Assembly (NCBI GenBank): GCA_035307385.1
Contig: DATGID010000136.1
Span: forward strand, 186,001-250,000
Length of the DNA: 64,000 bases
Reading direction: 5' to 3'
Source: DATBHW01 sp035307385
GTDB lineage: Bacteria > Chloroflexota > Ktedonobacteria > Ktedonobacterales > DATBGS01
Of the stretch, positions 34,133-42,519 are shown piece after piece (the stretch's first letter is position 1; every line of letters starts with the position of its first letter). A program made the translations under genes and the position numbers. The notes beneath the pieces were generated by a model. That model was not told where the DNA came from and made no database searches. It was given only the letters and a program-made list of their open reading frames with translations.

Positions 34133-35218
34133 ATGACCGAAACGCTGCGGCTGCGCGACCTGGGCATCAGCATCGGCAGCCTGCCCACCGGCCCATCCAA
34201 CACGCTGACCGATGTGCCCGGTGTGCGCGTCGGACATCGCACCTTGATTCAAAACGAGCACGTGCGCACGGGCGTCACAGCGATCTGGCCGCACGATGGC
34301 AACCCTATGTCCGAGCGCGTCTATGCGGGCATCCACGCGCTTAACGGCTATGGCGAAATGACCTGCCGCTCCGTCATCGACGAATGGGGCTTGCTCTCGT
34401 CGCCCATCGTGCTCACCGGCACATCGGGTGTGGGCATGGCGCTGCACGCCAGCACGCGCTACCTGGCCCGGCGCTATCCCGAGCAGGCACGCGATGAAGT
34501 GCCGCTGGCCGTTGTGGCCGAATGCGACGATGGCTTCCTGCACGACCACCTGACCTTCGCCGTCACCGAAGCCGATGTGTGGGGCGCGCTCGACGATGCC
34601 AGCAGCGTGCCTGTCGTGGAAGGCTGCGTCGGCGCGGGCACCGGCATGCAGCTTTTCCAGTTCAAGGGCGGCATCGGCTCGTCTTCGCGGGTCGTCGCCA
34701 CCGCTGCGGGCACGTTCACAGTCGGCGTCCTCGTGGAAACGAACTTTGGCACGCGCCCACGCCTCACCGTCGCGGGTGTGCGCGTGGGGCCAGCCTTCCC
34801 CGATCTGCTGCCTGAAGCGCCAGAGCGCGATGGCTCCTGCATCGCCATCGTTGCCACCGACGCGCCGCTGCACGCCCACACCCTGCGGCGCGTGGCGCAG
34901 CGTGTCGGGCTGGGGCTGGCGCGCACCGGCTCTGTCGCCAGCGATGGCAGCGGCGAAATCTTCCTCGCCTTTTCGACGGCCCAGCGCATCCCTTATCACG
35001 CGCCGCAGAGTCGCCTTCAAATCACCGTGCTCTCTGAAGGCAGCTATGGCAACACCGCGCTGAATGACCTCTTTGGCGCGGTCGTTGATGCCGCCGAAGA
35101 AGCCGTCTTGAACGCGCTGCTCGCGGCCACCACCATGACCGGACGCAGCGGCCACGTCGTCCACGCCATTCCGCATGATCGCCTGCGAGCGCTGCTCAAC
35201 GGCGTCACCCAGGCATAA
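34133..35218 (+). CDS. P1-family (DmpA-type) self-processing aminopeptidase
   Basis: A 361-residue Ntn-like peptidase of family S58. The N-terminal part (LTDVPGVRVGHRTL, GVTAIWPH, GTSGVGMALHA) and ALNGYGE are typical. The precursor is expected to cleave itself before the nucleophile Ser273 in SDGSGEIFLAFSTA, giving alpha and beta chains. Members release N-terminal L- or D-amino acids or beta-amino acids. AAGGAAAGG lies 3 bp before the ATG. The next gene starts 4 bp after its stop. Confidence 0.87.
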   Translation: MTETLRLRDLGISIGSLPTGPSNTLTDVPGVRVGHRTLIQNEHVRTGVTAIWPHDGNPMSERVYAGIHALNGYGEMTCRSVIDEWGLLSSPIVLTGTSGVGMALHASTRYLARRYPEQARDEVPLAVVAECDDGFLHDHLTFAVTEADVWGALDDASSVPVVEGCVGAGTGMQLFQFKGGIGSSSRVVATAAGTFTVGVLVETNFGTRPRLTVAGVRVGPAFPDLLPEAPERDGSCIAIVATDAPLHAHTLRRVAQRVGLGLARTGSVASDGSGEIFLAFSTAQRIPYHAPQSRLQITVLSEGSYGNTALNDLFGAVVDAAEEAVLNALLAATTMTGRSGHVVHAIPHDRLRALLNGVTQA

Positions 35219-35222
35219 CGCT

Positions 35223-36401
35223 ATGACAAACTTCAACCTGATGTGCAACGTCTGCGCACGCGAATATGACCCGGCCAGCCTCATCTGGCGCTGCCCCTGC
35301 GGCGGGCTGCTCGACCTGCCGGAGTTTACGGCAAGCTTCCCGCTGGACCGCATCCGAGAACGCCCCCCGACGCTCTGGCGCTATCTGGAGGCGCTGCCGT
35401 TCTCGCACAGGTCTAACACCTGGCAGGACGTGACGATGGGCGAAGGCTTCACGCCGTTGGTCCGGCTCGCTCCGGATACACCCCATATCCTGCTGAAAGT
35501 TGACTATATGATGCCCACACTCTCCTTTAAAGATCGCGGCGCGGCAATGCTGGTGACCCTCGCCCGCGAACTTGGCGTGCAGCGCGTGATTGCCGACAGC
35601 AGCGGCAACGCCGGAACCGCCATCGCCGCCTACGCTGCCCGCGCCGGGATTGCCTGCGATGTCTATGTACCCGCCAGCGCCTCTGCCAAAAAGCTGCGCC
35701 AGATTGCCGCGCATGGCGCAGTCGTGCATGCCATTCCTGGCAGCCGCGAAGAGACCGCTGCCGCTGCCATCGCCGCCGTAGAGCGCGAACAGGTCTTTTA
35801 CGCCAGCCATGTGTACCATCCCTACTTCTTCCAGGGCACCAAAACCTACGCTTTTGAACTTTGGGAGCAGCTTGGCAGGCGCGCGCCCGATGTGCTGGTA
35901 CTGCCGGTGGGCAACGGCACGCTGGTGCTCGGCGTGTATTACGGCTTCAGCGATTTGCTGCGCGTCGGACTGATCGAACATCTGCCGCGTATCCTCGCCG
36001 TCCAGGCGGAAGGCTGCGCGCCGCTGGCGCAAGCCTTTGCGCGCGGCGAAGCGATGGCCGCGCCGGTCATCAACACGGGCACCGAAGCCGAAGGCATTGC
36101 CATTGCCGCGCCTGCCCGCAGCCGTCAGATTCTGGCTGCCATCCGCGAAACAAGCGGCCTCATCATCACCGTCTCGGACGAGGCCATCGCAGCCGCCAGA
36201 GAGCATCTGGCGCGGCGCGGCTTCTATGTCGAGCCAACCGCCGCCGCACCCTACGCGGGCCTGACGGAATACGTCGCCCGTTATCTGGACGCGCAAGCGC
36301 CGCCAGACCATCAGCCGCTCTTCAGCAGCAATCCGCTCGCTGAGCCATCCAACGAGCGCGTCATCGTTCCACTGTGCGGCGCGGGGCTAAAGGCGGGATG
36401 A
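35223..36401 (+). CDS. threonine synthase-like PLP-dependent enzyme
   Basis: A 392-residue fold-type II PLP enzyme. An N-terminal zinc-ribbon-like part has Cys8, Cys11, Cys24 and Cys26. Lys103 in SFKDRG is the PLP Lys; DSSGNAGTAIAAYAA (about 118-132) binds phosphate, and LPVGNGTLVLG the cofactor. These fit the short threonine synthase branch or related ammonia-lyases. No thrA or thrB gene is near; its neighbour is a peptidase 4 bp upstream, so a catabolic or salvage role is possible. Confidence 0.8.
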   Translation: MTNFNLMCNVCAREYDPASLIWRCPCGGLLDLPEFTASFPLDRIRERPPTLWRYLEALPFSHRSNTWQDVTMGEGFTPLVRLAPDTPHILLKVDYMMPTLSFKDRGAAMLVTLARELGVQRVIADSSGNAGTAIAAYAARAGIACDVYVPASASAKKLRQIAAHGAVVHAIPGSREETAAAAIAAVEREQVFYASHVYHPYFFQGTKTYAFELWEQLGRRAPDVLVLPVGNGTLVLGVYYGFSDLLRVGLIEHLPRILAVQAEGCAPLAQAFARGEAMAAPVINTGTEAEGIAIAAPARSRQILAAIRETSGLIITVSDEAIAAAREHLARRGFYVEPTAAAPYAGLTEYVARYLDAQAPPDHQPLFSSNPLAEPSNERVIVPLCGAGLKAG

Positions 36402-36503
36402 GGAACGGGTCATGCAACAGTGCATCCGTTAGGATAGCGGCGAGAGACGCCTGTCTTGTCACCGGTGAAGCGTGTTCATGCTCAAGAAAGGAGCCTCACG
36501 AGT

Positions 36504-37073
36504 ATGCAAACCCCACTCCAGAGCAATCCGCCTCTGACGCCTGCGCAGCAAGCGATGGTCGCGTTGTGGGAGGAACACATACAAGGCGAGTTTACCACCC
36601 GCAGCACTGAGGATACGCTGGCGACCATGGTCGAGGATGCTGAGGTCATCCACATTCCGACCCTGACCGGCGGAGCAGGTAAAGCACAGCTACGGGAGTT
36701 CTACGGTCAACACTTTATCCCGAAGATGCCTCCAGACACCGAGAACCTGCTGCTCTCTCGGACAGTGGGCGCTGATCGGATTGTAGACGAATTACTCTTG
36801 CGCTTCACACACACGGTCCAGATGGACTGGATACTCCCTGGCATCCCACCAACGGGGAAGCGGGTGGAGGTGCCGCTGGTCGTCTGTGTCCAGTTTCGGG
36901 AAGGCAAAATGGCCTGCGAACACATCTATCTTGACCAGGCCAGTATCCTGGTGCAACTGGGCTTGCTCGATGCAGCGCGCCTGCCAGTGGTCGGCATCGA
37001 GCAGGCACGCAAGATGCTCGACCCAACCGTCCCCGCCAACCGCCTCATTGAACGCGCCGACCAGCGGAGATAA
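36504..37073 (+). CDS. SnoaL/NTF2-like fold protein
   Basis: A 189-residue protein. The layout is a small alpha+beta barrel: helix VALWEEHIQGEF, TLATMVEDAEVIHIPTLTGG, GKAQLREFYGQHF, then strands with VDELLLRFTHT, VEVPLVVCVQFREGKMACEHIYLD. This is the SnoaL-like pattern (TR-type ester cyclases and dehalogenases, or ligand-binding proteins). AAGGAG is about 11 bp before the ATG, which is on the long side. Function not assigned. Confidence 0.72.
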   Translation: MQTPLQSNPPLTPAQQAMVALWEEHIQGEFTTRSTEDTLATMVEDAEVIHIPTLTGGAGKAQLREFYGQHFIPKMPPDTENLLLSRTVGADRIVDELLLRFTHTVQMDWILPGIPPTGKRVEVPLVVCVQFREGKMACEHIYLDQASILVQLGLLDAARLPVVGIEQARKMLDPTVPANRLIERADQRR

Positions 37074-37125
37074 CAGAGTTCACAGAGTTCACGGTATCGG
37101 AACCTGAGGGCCTATCTCCCACGCC

Positions 37126-38172
37126 TCAGCGCAGCCGAGCCTCTGCGACGTTACGCGCCGCATCGGCAGTGCTGATGTGCTGCTCTGCCGCCAGAGCAAA
37201 CGTCTGGCGCAGCGTTTGCTCAACGCTGGCGGCAATGTGCGCGTGGGCCTCAGCCTCCGACCAGCCCATGGTTTCCATCCCCAGCAGCGCCATCGCCCCG
37301 CCCACATTCACCACAAAATCGGGCGCGTAGAGAATCCCTCGCGCATCCAGCAGCGCCGCGTCTTCCGGGCGCGCAAGCTGATTATTCGCCGAGCCAACCA
37401 CCGCCTTACATTGCAGGCGCGGAATCGTCCCCTGGTTCAGAATGCCGCCCAGCGCGCACGGCACAAACAGATCGCACGGCGTGTCATAGACTGCCTCAGC
37501 CGCCACAAAGGGCAAGCCCATCTCGTCGCGGAACTGGCGAATGGCTGCCTCATTCACATCGCTGAAAAGCACCTCGGCTCCCGCCTCGCGCAGCAGCGCA
37601 ATCAGCCGCCCGCCGACGCTGCCCACGCCCTGCACCAGCACCCGCCTGCCTGCCAGCGCGGCATCGCCAAAGAGCCGTTCGCAGACCACACCCATTGCAG
37701 AAAACACGCCCACCGCTGTGCCTGGTCCTGAATCGCCAGCGCCGCCCGCCGCAGCCGTCCGGCCAAAGACATAGGGCGCGCCGGTTTCAGCGATGATATC
37801 CATATCGGCGGAAGACGTGCCCACATCTGGCCCCGTCACAAACATCCCGCCAAGTTTAGCGACCAACGCCCCATAGCGCCGCAGCAGGTCTGCCCGCGCC
37901 TGGGGCATCAGATCAGGCGGCACAGTAATCACCGCTTTGCCGCCGCCGCGCTCCAGCGCAGCCGTGGCAAACTTATAGCTCATGCCCCTGGCAAGCTCCA
38001 GCGCGTCGGCCACCGCAGCCTCCATCGTCGGGTATGTCTTCATGCGCGTCCCGCCGCCCGCCGGTCCCCGGCGCGTCGAATGAATCGCAATGATAATCCA
38101 GGCTCCCGTTGGCCGGTCGAACTCGATGATGATACGCTCCCCATCCCAGGCGTTCAGCAAAGCTTCCATCAT
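37126..38172 (-). CDS. Leu/Phe/Val-type (GLFV) amino acid dehydrogenase
   Basis: A 348-residue NAD-dependent oxidative deaminase. The N-terminal substrate domain has GPAGGGTRM, SYKFA (Lys67) and GGGKAVI (catalytic-type Lys79), and PDVGTS; the NAD domain shows VLVQGVGSVGG (about 190-200). Length near 350 residues fits leucine, valine or phenylalanine dehydrogenase rather than the longer glutamate enzymes. It turns branched or aromatic amino acids into 2-oxo acids. AGGAG precedes a pair of ATGs (38172 and 38169). Confidence 0.87.
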   Translation of the reverse strand: MMEALLNAWDGERIIIEFDRPTGAWIIIAIHSTRRGPAGGGTRMKTYPTMEAAVADALELARGMSYKFATAALERGGGKAVITVPPDLMPQARADLLRRYGALVAKLGGMFVTGPDVGTSSADMDIIAETGAPYVFGRTAAAGGAGDSGPGTAVGVFSAMGVVCERLFGDAALAGRRVLVQGVGSVGGRLIALLREAGAEVLFSDVNEAAIRQFRDEMGLPFVAAEAVYDTPCDLFVPCALGGILNQGTIPRLQCKAVVGSANNQLARPEDAALLDARGILYAPDFVVNVGGAMALLGMETMGWSEAEAHAHIAASVEQTLRQTFALAAEQHISTADAARNVAEARLR

Positions 38173-38356
38173 GCTCTCCTTTGAGGTACAGGTTTTCGTC
38201 GCAGCAAAGGTTATATATCACATCTGTTGGAGCAGAGAGCAGCGCTGGTTGTGTCACCAGACAGCGCCAGGGCCGCGTGCCCTGAATGTAGCCCTGGCTA
38301 CAGACGAAAGCAGCTTCAGGCGCTACGCTTCCTGAGAGAAGGAAGGATTGCCGCCT

Positions 38357-39610
38357 GTGCCACATTCGTTTCGTTCACTCTTCTTGCTATCCATCCTCCT
38401 GCTGAGCACGTTGATGACTACCTGCGCGGTTCCCCTGCCGCGCTCGCGCCAGCCGGGGAAACCAGACACCAGAATTGCCGGGGGGCCGCTCTCCACCTAC
38501 AAAGGGCAGATCGCCGATGCCTCCGGCCAGGTGGTGCATCTCACCGGCATCAACTGGTTTGGTATGGAAACCGGCTACTTTGTGCCCGGCGGGCTGGACA
38601 CGCGCAACTGGCAGCAAATGCTCGATCAAATCGTGCTAGCGGGCTTCAATACCATTCGTTTCCCCTTCAGCAGCCAGTTTCTCGACGACCCCATGGCCTT
38701 GCCGCAGGGCATCAACTACAATATCAACCCTGACCTGAAAGGCTTGCATGGGCTGAGCCTGCTGGATAAGCTGATTGCTGGCGCACGGGCGCGTGGCCTC
38801 AAAGTCATTCTCGACCGCCATCGGCCCACCGCGTCCGATCAAACTGCCCTCTGGTATACCGCTCAGGTGCCCGAATCGCGCTGGATTGCCGACTGGGTGA
38901 TGCTGGCGAAGCACTATCGCGGTAACGATACCATCATCGGCGCGGACCTGCATGGCGAGCCACACGGCCCGGCCTGCTGGGGCTGTGGCGACCCCAAGAA
39001 TGACTGGCGGCTGGCCTCAGAACGCGCGGGCGATGCCATCCTGAAAGCCAACCCGAACTGGCTCATCATCGTGGAGGGGATTGAGCAATATAAAGGAGGA
39101 CTCTACTGGTGGGGCGGCAACCTGCAAGGAGCGGGGAAATACCCGGTGCGGCTGTCGAAGCCAGACAAACTGGTCTATTCGGCGCACGACTACGGCCCCG
39201 ACGTGTACCCGCAGGCATGGTTCCACGCCGCCGATTTTCCGCAAAACCTCATCTCCATCTGGATGCAGCACTGGGCGTATCTGCAACTGAGCGGGCAAGC
39301 GCCCGTACTGGTGGGCGAGTTCGGAGCCAGTTCCGTCAGCAAGACCGAAGGCATCTGGCTGCGCAACATCATGGCCTTCCTCAAGGCGCATGGCTTCAGC
39401 TATACGTATTGGGCCTGGAACCCGGATTCCGCTGATACGGGCGGGCTGCTCTTGCCCAACTGGACCACCGTCGATCAACAAAAGCTGAACATCCTGGCAA
39501 CCTATCAAGCGCCGCTGCTCGACATTCCCAAGATCAAGCCGAAGCCACCGCTCAAGCCCAGGCCGCCGCTGCCGACCCCAACTGAAACTGCGCATCCTGC
39601 TGGGAGGTGA
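38357..39610 (+). CDS. glycoside hydrolase family 5 cellulase-like protein, altered NEP motif
   Basis: A 417-residue exported protein with an N-terminal hydrophobic signal (5-22), a GH5 TIM barrel and a Pro-rich C-terminal tail. Barrel landmarks are HLTGINWFGMET, NTIRFPFS, GLKVILDRHRP and WWGGNLQGAGKYPV. The acid/base Glu201 lies in DLHGEPHG and the nucleophile Glu321 in LVGEFGA. The residue before the acid/base is Gly instead of the nearly invariant Asn; the paralogue at 42509 keeps DLHNEPHG. GTG 38357 is taken with GGAAGGA 9 bp upstream; TTG 38348 lies too close to it. Its last 59 bp overlap the convergent DUF1269 gene. Confidence 0.8.
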   Translation: MPHSFRSLFLLSILLLSTLMTTCAVPLPRSRQPGKPDTRIAGGPLSTYKGQIADASGQVVHLTGINWFGMETGYFVPGGLDTRNWQQMLDQIVLAGFNTIRFPFSSQFLDDPMALPQGINYNINPDLKGLHGLSLLDKLIAGARARGLKVILDRHRPTASDQTALWYTAQVPESRWIADWVMLAKHYRGNDTIIGADLHGEPHGPACWGCGDPKNDWRLASERAGDAILKANPNWLIIVEGIEQYKGGLYWWGGNLQGAGKYPVRLSKPDKLVYSAHDYGPDVYPQAWFHAADFPQNLISIWMQHWAYLQLSGQAPVLVGEFGASSVSKTEGIWLRNIMAFLKAHGFSYTYWAWNPDSADTGGLLLPNWTTVDQQKLNILATYQAPLLDIPKIKPKPPLKPRPPLPTPTETAHPAGR

Positions 39611-39998
39611 CGGACGTGCGCAGCACGCGCCCGCCATACTGCTGCGCGGCATCGATCACCAGATCGGGATCGACATCTCGGATGAGCATCAGCAGCGCCG
39701 AATCGCCGGGGCGAATCAACCGCCTGACCTGAAGCATAAACTCATCGCTTAGCCCCATCTGCTCCTGCCATTGTTCGGTGCTCAACGTTTTGCCAGCAGT
39801 TCTTGGCGCAGTGCCTTGTGTTTGCGTGTCGGTGGGCTTGCGCTGCCTGACAATCCGCATCGTCTCATCGGCGTGTTTGAGAAACACCACAGCATCCTCA
39901 AGGTCAGCGCTCCACTGAGGATGCCGCGCTTTCAGCGCCGCCAGCACTTCGCCCGCGCGCAAAGCGTCATGATAATCGACCACGATTAACTCACTCAT
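39552..39998 (-). CDS. DUF1269-like protein lacking the membrane segment
   Basis: A 148-residue soluble protein. The start ELIVVDYHDALRAGEVLAAL and DLEDAVVFLKHADE match the N-terminal half of DUF1269, and GDSALLMLIRDVDPDLVIDAAQQYGGRVLRTS (parts GDSALLMLIRDVDPDL, DAAQQYGGRVLRTS) matches its C-terminal half. The Gly-rich hydrophobic middle usual for the family is replaced by a polar linker. Function unknown. Its 3' end overlaps the GH5 gene end by 59 bp on the opposite strand. Confidence 0.7.
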   Translation of the reverse strand: MSELIVVDYHDALRAGEVLAALKARHPQWSADLEDAVVFLKHADETMRIVRQRKPTDTQTQGTAPRTAGKTLSTEQWQEQMGLSDEFMLQVRRLIRPGDSALLMLIRDVDPDLVIDAAQQYGGRVLRTSVTSQQDAQFQLGSAAAAWA

Positions 39999-40048
39999 AG
40001 CCTATGCTCCCCTCCATATATATAAAGGCTGGAAATTCCTCGCAAAAC

Positions 40049-40108
40049 TTGGTAGCGCCGCCTTCCAGGCGGCTCAGCGTTTGACCGCCTGGAAGGCGGC
40101 GCTACCAA
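40049..40108. repeat. palindromic repeat, copy 1
   Basis: A perfect 24-bp inverted repeat, TTGGTAGCGCCGCCTTCC plus AGGCGG (40049-40072), pairs with its complement (40085-40108) around the 12-nt loop CTCAGCGTTTGA. It lies between the DUF1269 start and the PP2C stop. A related copy is at 51132-51213, with partly conserved flanks (ACCAACGACT against ACCAGCGACT). Confidence 0.75.
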
Positions 40109-40151
40109 CGACTACGCTCCTGCATACTCCACCTGAGCATCCGCAGCGAGC

Positions 40152-41330
40152 TTACAGCGCCAACTGCGCGTGACTGGAAGCAATTTGTCGGATGCCAGGT
40201 CGCCTGGCGGGTTCCGGCTGATCGGTCAACTTCACCAGCACAGCAGTAATATCATCCAGCCCGCCGCGTTCTTTCGCCAGCGTCACCAGTTGGCTGCTTG
40301 CTTCTGAAACGTCAGCATATTCGCGCAGCACATCCTCCATTGTGGAATCGCGCAGCACTTCCCAGAGGCCATCGGAGCAGAACAGCAAACGCGCGCCAGC
40401 CACTGGCGGCAGGCGCACGGTATCAACCTCTACCTGTGGCCCTTGCCCCAGGCAGCGATAGATGCGGTTTCGTCTGGGGTGGGTATACACGTCATCGCGC
40501 TGGATAAATCCGGCCACAACCAGGCTTTCAACCAGCGAGTGATCGGTGGTGACGCGCCGGATGGGCAGTTCTTCGGCCAGCAGATAGGCGCGGTTCTTAC
40601 CCACATGGCAGATCGAAATCTGCTGGTCCGTAATCAATGCGGCGGTGATCGTACAGCCGAGCGGGCGCGCATGGCTCTGGTTGTGCAGGTACAACTCGCT
40701 GTTGGCGCTTCTGATGGATGCCGCCAGCAGCAGCGTCAGGTCATTGTCGGATACCTCCGACTGCGTCAGCGCTGGCACGAAGCGCTGCGAAATGGCGAGC
40801 ATCGTCTTGCGGCTGGCTTCATGGCCGTTAGCGTTGCCGCCAACCCCATCCACCACCACAAACAGGCCAAAGGGATGCAGCCGCCCTGCCCACTTGCGCG
40901 CGCCGGTCACCGTCAGAAAGCTATCCTCATTTTCTTGCATCTCGGGAAGCCGCCCGCCGTCCGTGTGCGCGCCAACCTGCATGCCGAGCGGGCGGCACGG
41001 CTGCGCCTCAACGAGCTTCTGGGTCTCGCGTCGCCTGGTTGGATAGGCCACGGAAGAGACCAGGCGCGGCGTTGGCTGCGCCGCGACCCGCCCAGGCTGC
41101 GACCAGGCTGGCAACACCGCCTGAAGCGTATCATCTTCTGCTGCGCAAAGACCGCCCTCTTCCTCCTCTCTGCTGACCGGGGAACGTGGGAACCTGGAGG
41201 GCATCTTTTCTGGCCGCGCCGCTGCTCGCCGCTGGAAGAACGACATCACGACCAGCGGCGTGACCAGCAAGAGCGAGAGCAACAACCACCCTCCCAGCGT
41301 CAAGAGCGCCAGATTCAGTGAATCCTGCAT
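40152..41330 (-). CDS. PP2C-type Ser/Thr protein phosphatase, membrane anchored
   Basis: A 392-residue protein with an N-terminal transmembrane helix (about 7-28), a Pro/Arg-rich linker to about 115, and a PP2C domain: ENEDSFLTV, VVDGVGGNANGHEAS (metal Asp), LLFCSDGLWEVL and GGLDDITAVLVKL. It dephosphorylates Ser/Thr on proteins, plausibly antagonising the kinase at 27418. ATG 41330 is chosen because TGGAGGAG precedes it by 7 bp. The preceding GtrA gene ends in TAATG, sharing one base with this start. Confidence 0.87.
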   Translation of the reverse strand: MQDSLNLALLTLGGWLLLSLLLVTPLVVMSFFQRRAAARPEKMPSRFPRSPVSREEEEGGLCAAEDDTLQAVLPAWSQPGRVAAQPTPRLVSSVAYPTRRRETQKLVEAQPCRPLGMQVGAHTDGGRLPEMQENEDSFLTVTGARKWAGRLHPFGLFVVVDGVGGNANGHEASRKTMLAISQRFVPALTQSEVSDNDLTLLLAASIRSANSELYLHNQSHARPLGCTITAALITDQQISICHVGKNRAYLLAEELPIRRVTTDHSLVESLVVAGFIQRDDVYTHPRRNRIYRCLGQGPQVEVDTVRLPPVAGARLLFCSDGLWEVLRDSTMEDVLREYADVSEASSQLVTLAKERGGLDDITAVLVKLTDQPEPARRPGIRQIASSHAQLAL

Positions 41331-41773
41331 TACGTTCTCCTCCAGGTCCAAAGCAGATTGATGGCAAAGTTCCAGGCTGTGGCGAGCGCGATTCCAAACA
41401 AGTTCGCCAGCAAATAGGGGCTGCGCAGGCCGGTCACCAGCGCCCACAGCGTCGCCGTGGTAATGACCAGGCCGACACAGGAAACCAGATTGAACTTGAG
41501 GAAGCGCCGCCAGGAGGGCCAGCGCCGCCCGAATGTCCAGCGATCATTCAAGAGGTAGTTGCTGACAATGGAAAGCTCAACGGCCAGCGTAGAGGCCAGC
41601 ACGAGCGGCAGCGCCAGCAGTTGATGGAGAAATACCAGCCCGGCGCTGTTCACCACCGCACCAGTCCCGCCAACCACCAGATATTTGCCCGGCTTCGAGC
41701 ACCTGCGCAAGCCAGCAAGCAAACCTCGGCGGACATCGGGAAGGCGCGTCGGCAGAGGATGGCTGCGCCCCAT
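41330..41773 (-). CDS. GtrA family membrane protein
   Basis: A 147-residue protein with four hydrophobic helices. KYLVVGGTGAVVNSAGLVFLH, ELSIVSNYLLNDRWTFGRRW and FLKFNLVSCVGLVITTATLW are the three characteristic GtrA blocks (each shown in short form). GtrA proteins flip or assist transfer of polyprenyl-linked sugars for wall and lipid glycosylation. AGGAG lies 7 bp before the ATG. It is translationally coupled to the PP2C gene by a TAATG junction, an unusual pairing. Confidence 0.87.
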   Translation of the reverse strand: MGRSHPLPTRLPDVRRGLLAGLRRCSKPGKYLVVGGTGAVVNSAGLVFLHQLLALPLVLASTLAVELSIVSNYLLNDRWTFGRRWPSWRRFLKFNLVSCVGLVITTATLWALVTGLRSPYLLANLFGIALATAWNFAINLLWTWRRT

Positions 41774-42075
41774 GAAGATACTCCTGTGTGTCGCAATCCA
41801 TGGTGTGTACGTCCTGCACAGAAGATTACCTGCAAATGGGGGAAAGTTCTGTAGTCAGACCCACATGGCCCCAGCAGAGCAGCGGTCCCGATCTGCATCG
41901 CCTGTGGTCTGAGGAAAAATTCTCGTCTTGTCTGTAGCAGCCGCTACAGATAGCCATATGTGGCGCGCACTACAGACTTTCATTTCTGAGATGGTACTGT
42001 TGCAACTAAGAAGATGTGTTCCTCATATTACCGATACTAGCTACCATCGACACTAGCGCGGGAAGGAGGACGCAT
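41774..42075. promoter_or_regulatory. 302-bp intergenic region with palindrome and CTGTAG repeats
   Basis: A gene-free stretch between the divergent GtrA and receiver-like genes. TCTGTAGC-AGCC-GCTACAGA (41931-41950) is an 8-bp dyad with a 4-bp centre; further CTGTAG or CTACAG hexamers occur near 41849 and 41973. No clear -35/-10 pair stands out. It could hold a shared operator or an RNA hairpin. Confidence 0.35.
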
Positions 42076-42519
42076 ATGCAGCCACCGCAGCGCTCACGAC
42101 ATCAGCACATTTGCATCGTGGATGAAGATGAGCAGTTTCGCGCCCTGTTTCGCAGCATCCTTCAGCAGCAGGGATATGCAGTGCTGGAAGCGCCCGACGG
42201 GCAAAGCGCGTTGCGGCAGATCAACGCCAGCCCCCATCGCCTGGTCGTAGTCCTGACGCGCGCCCTGTCCGAGCGCGACAGCCTGGCAGTTTTCAGCGCC
42301 TTGTTGGCAGATACCGCTCTGGCAAAATACCATGCCTATCTGCTGCTCAGCGTCGCGCCGCTCCTGTCGCCAGCACTAGAGGCGCTGGTTTCCATGCTGC
42401 GGGTGTCGGTGATTACCCAGCCCGAAGACCTGCATGGCGTCTTGAAGCACATCAGCATGCTGGCCCACCGGCTGGAGATCAGAAGGACGCTTGACAGCCT
42501 GCCAGCGCTCAGCCGCTGA
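42076..42519 (+). CDS. receiver-domain-like protein lacking the phosphoacceptor Asp
   Basis: A 147-residue protein with the start of a response-regulator receiver fold: acidic pair in CIVDEDEQFRALFRS and VLEAPDGQSALRQI. After the third strand (HRLVVVLTRALSERD) the residue expected to be the phosphorylated Asp is Thr. The later Lys is also not evident. GGAAGGAGG is 7 bp before the ATG. It may be a phosphorylation-independent signalling or docking protein. No histidine kinase is adjacent. Its end overlaps the convergent GH5 gene by 11 bp. Confidence 0.65.
   Translation: MQPPQRSRHQHICIVDEDEQFRALFRSILQQQGYAVLEAPDGQSALRQINASPHRLVVVLTRALSERDSLAVFSALLADTALAKYHAYLLLSVAPLLSPALEALVSMLRVSVITQPEDLHGVLKHISMLAHRLEIRRTLDSLPALSR

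Noticed and set aside
40049..40108. Insertion sequence end
   Set aside because: No transposase or second end nearby; better described as a small palindromic repeat.
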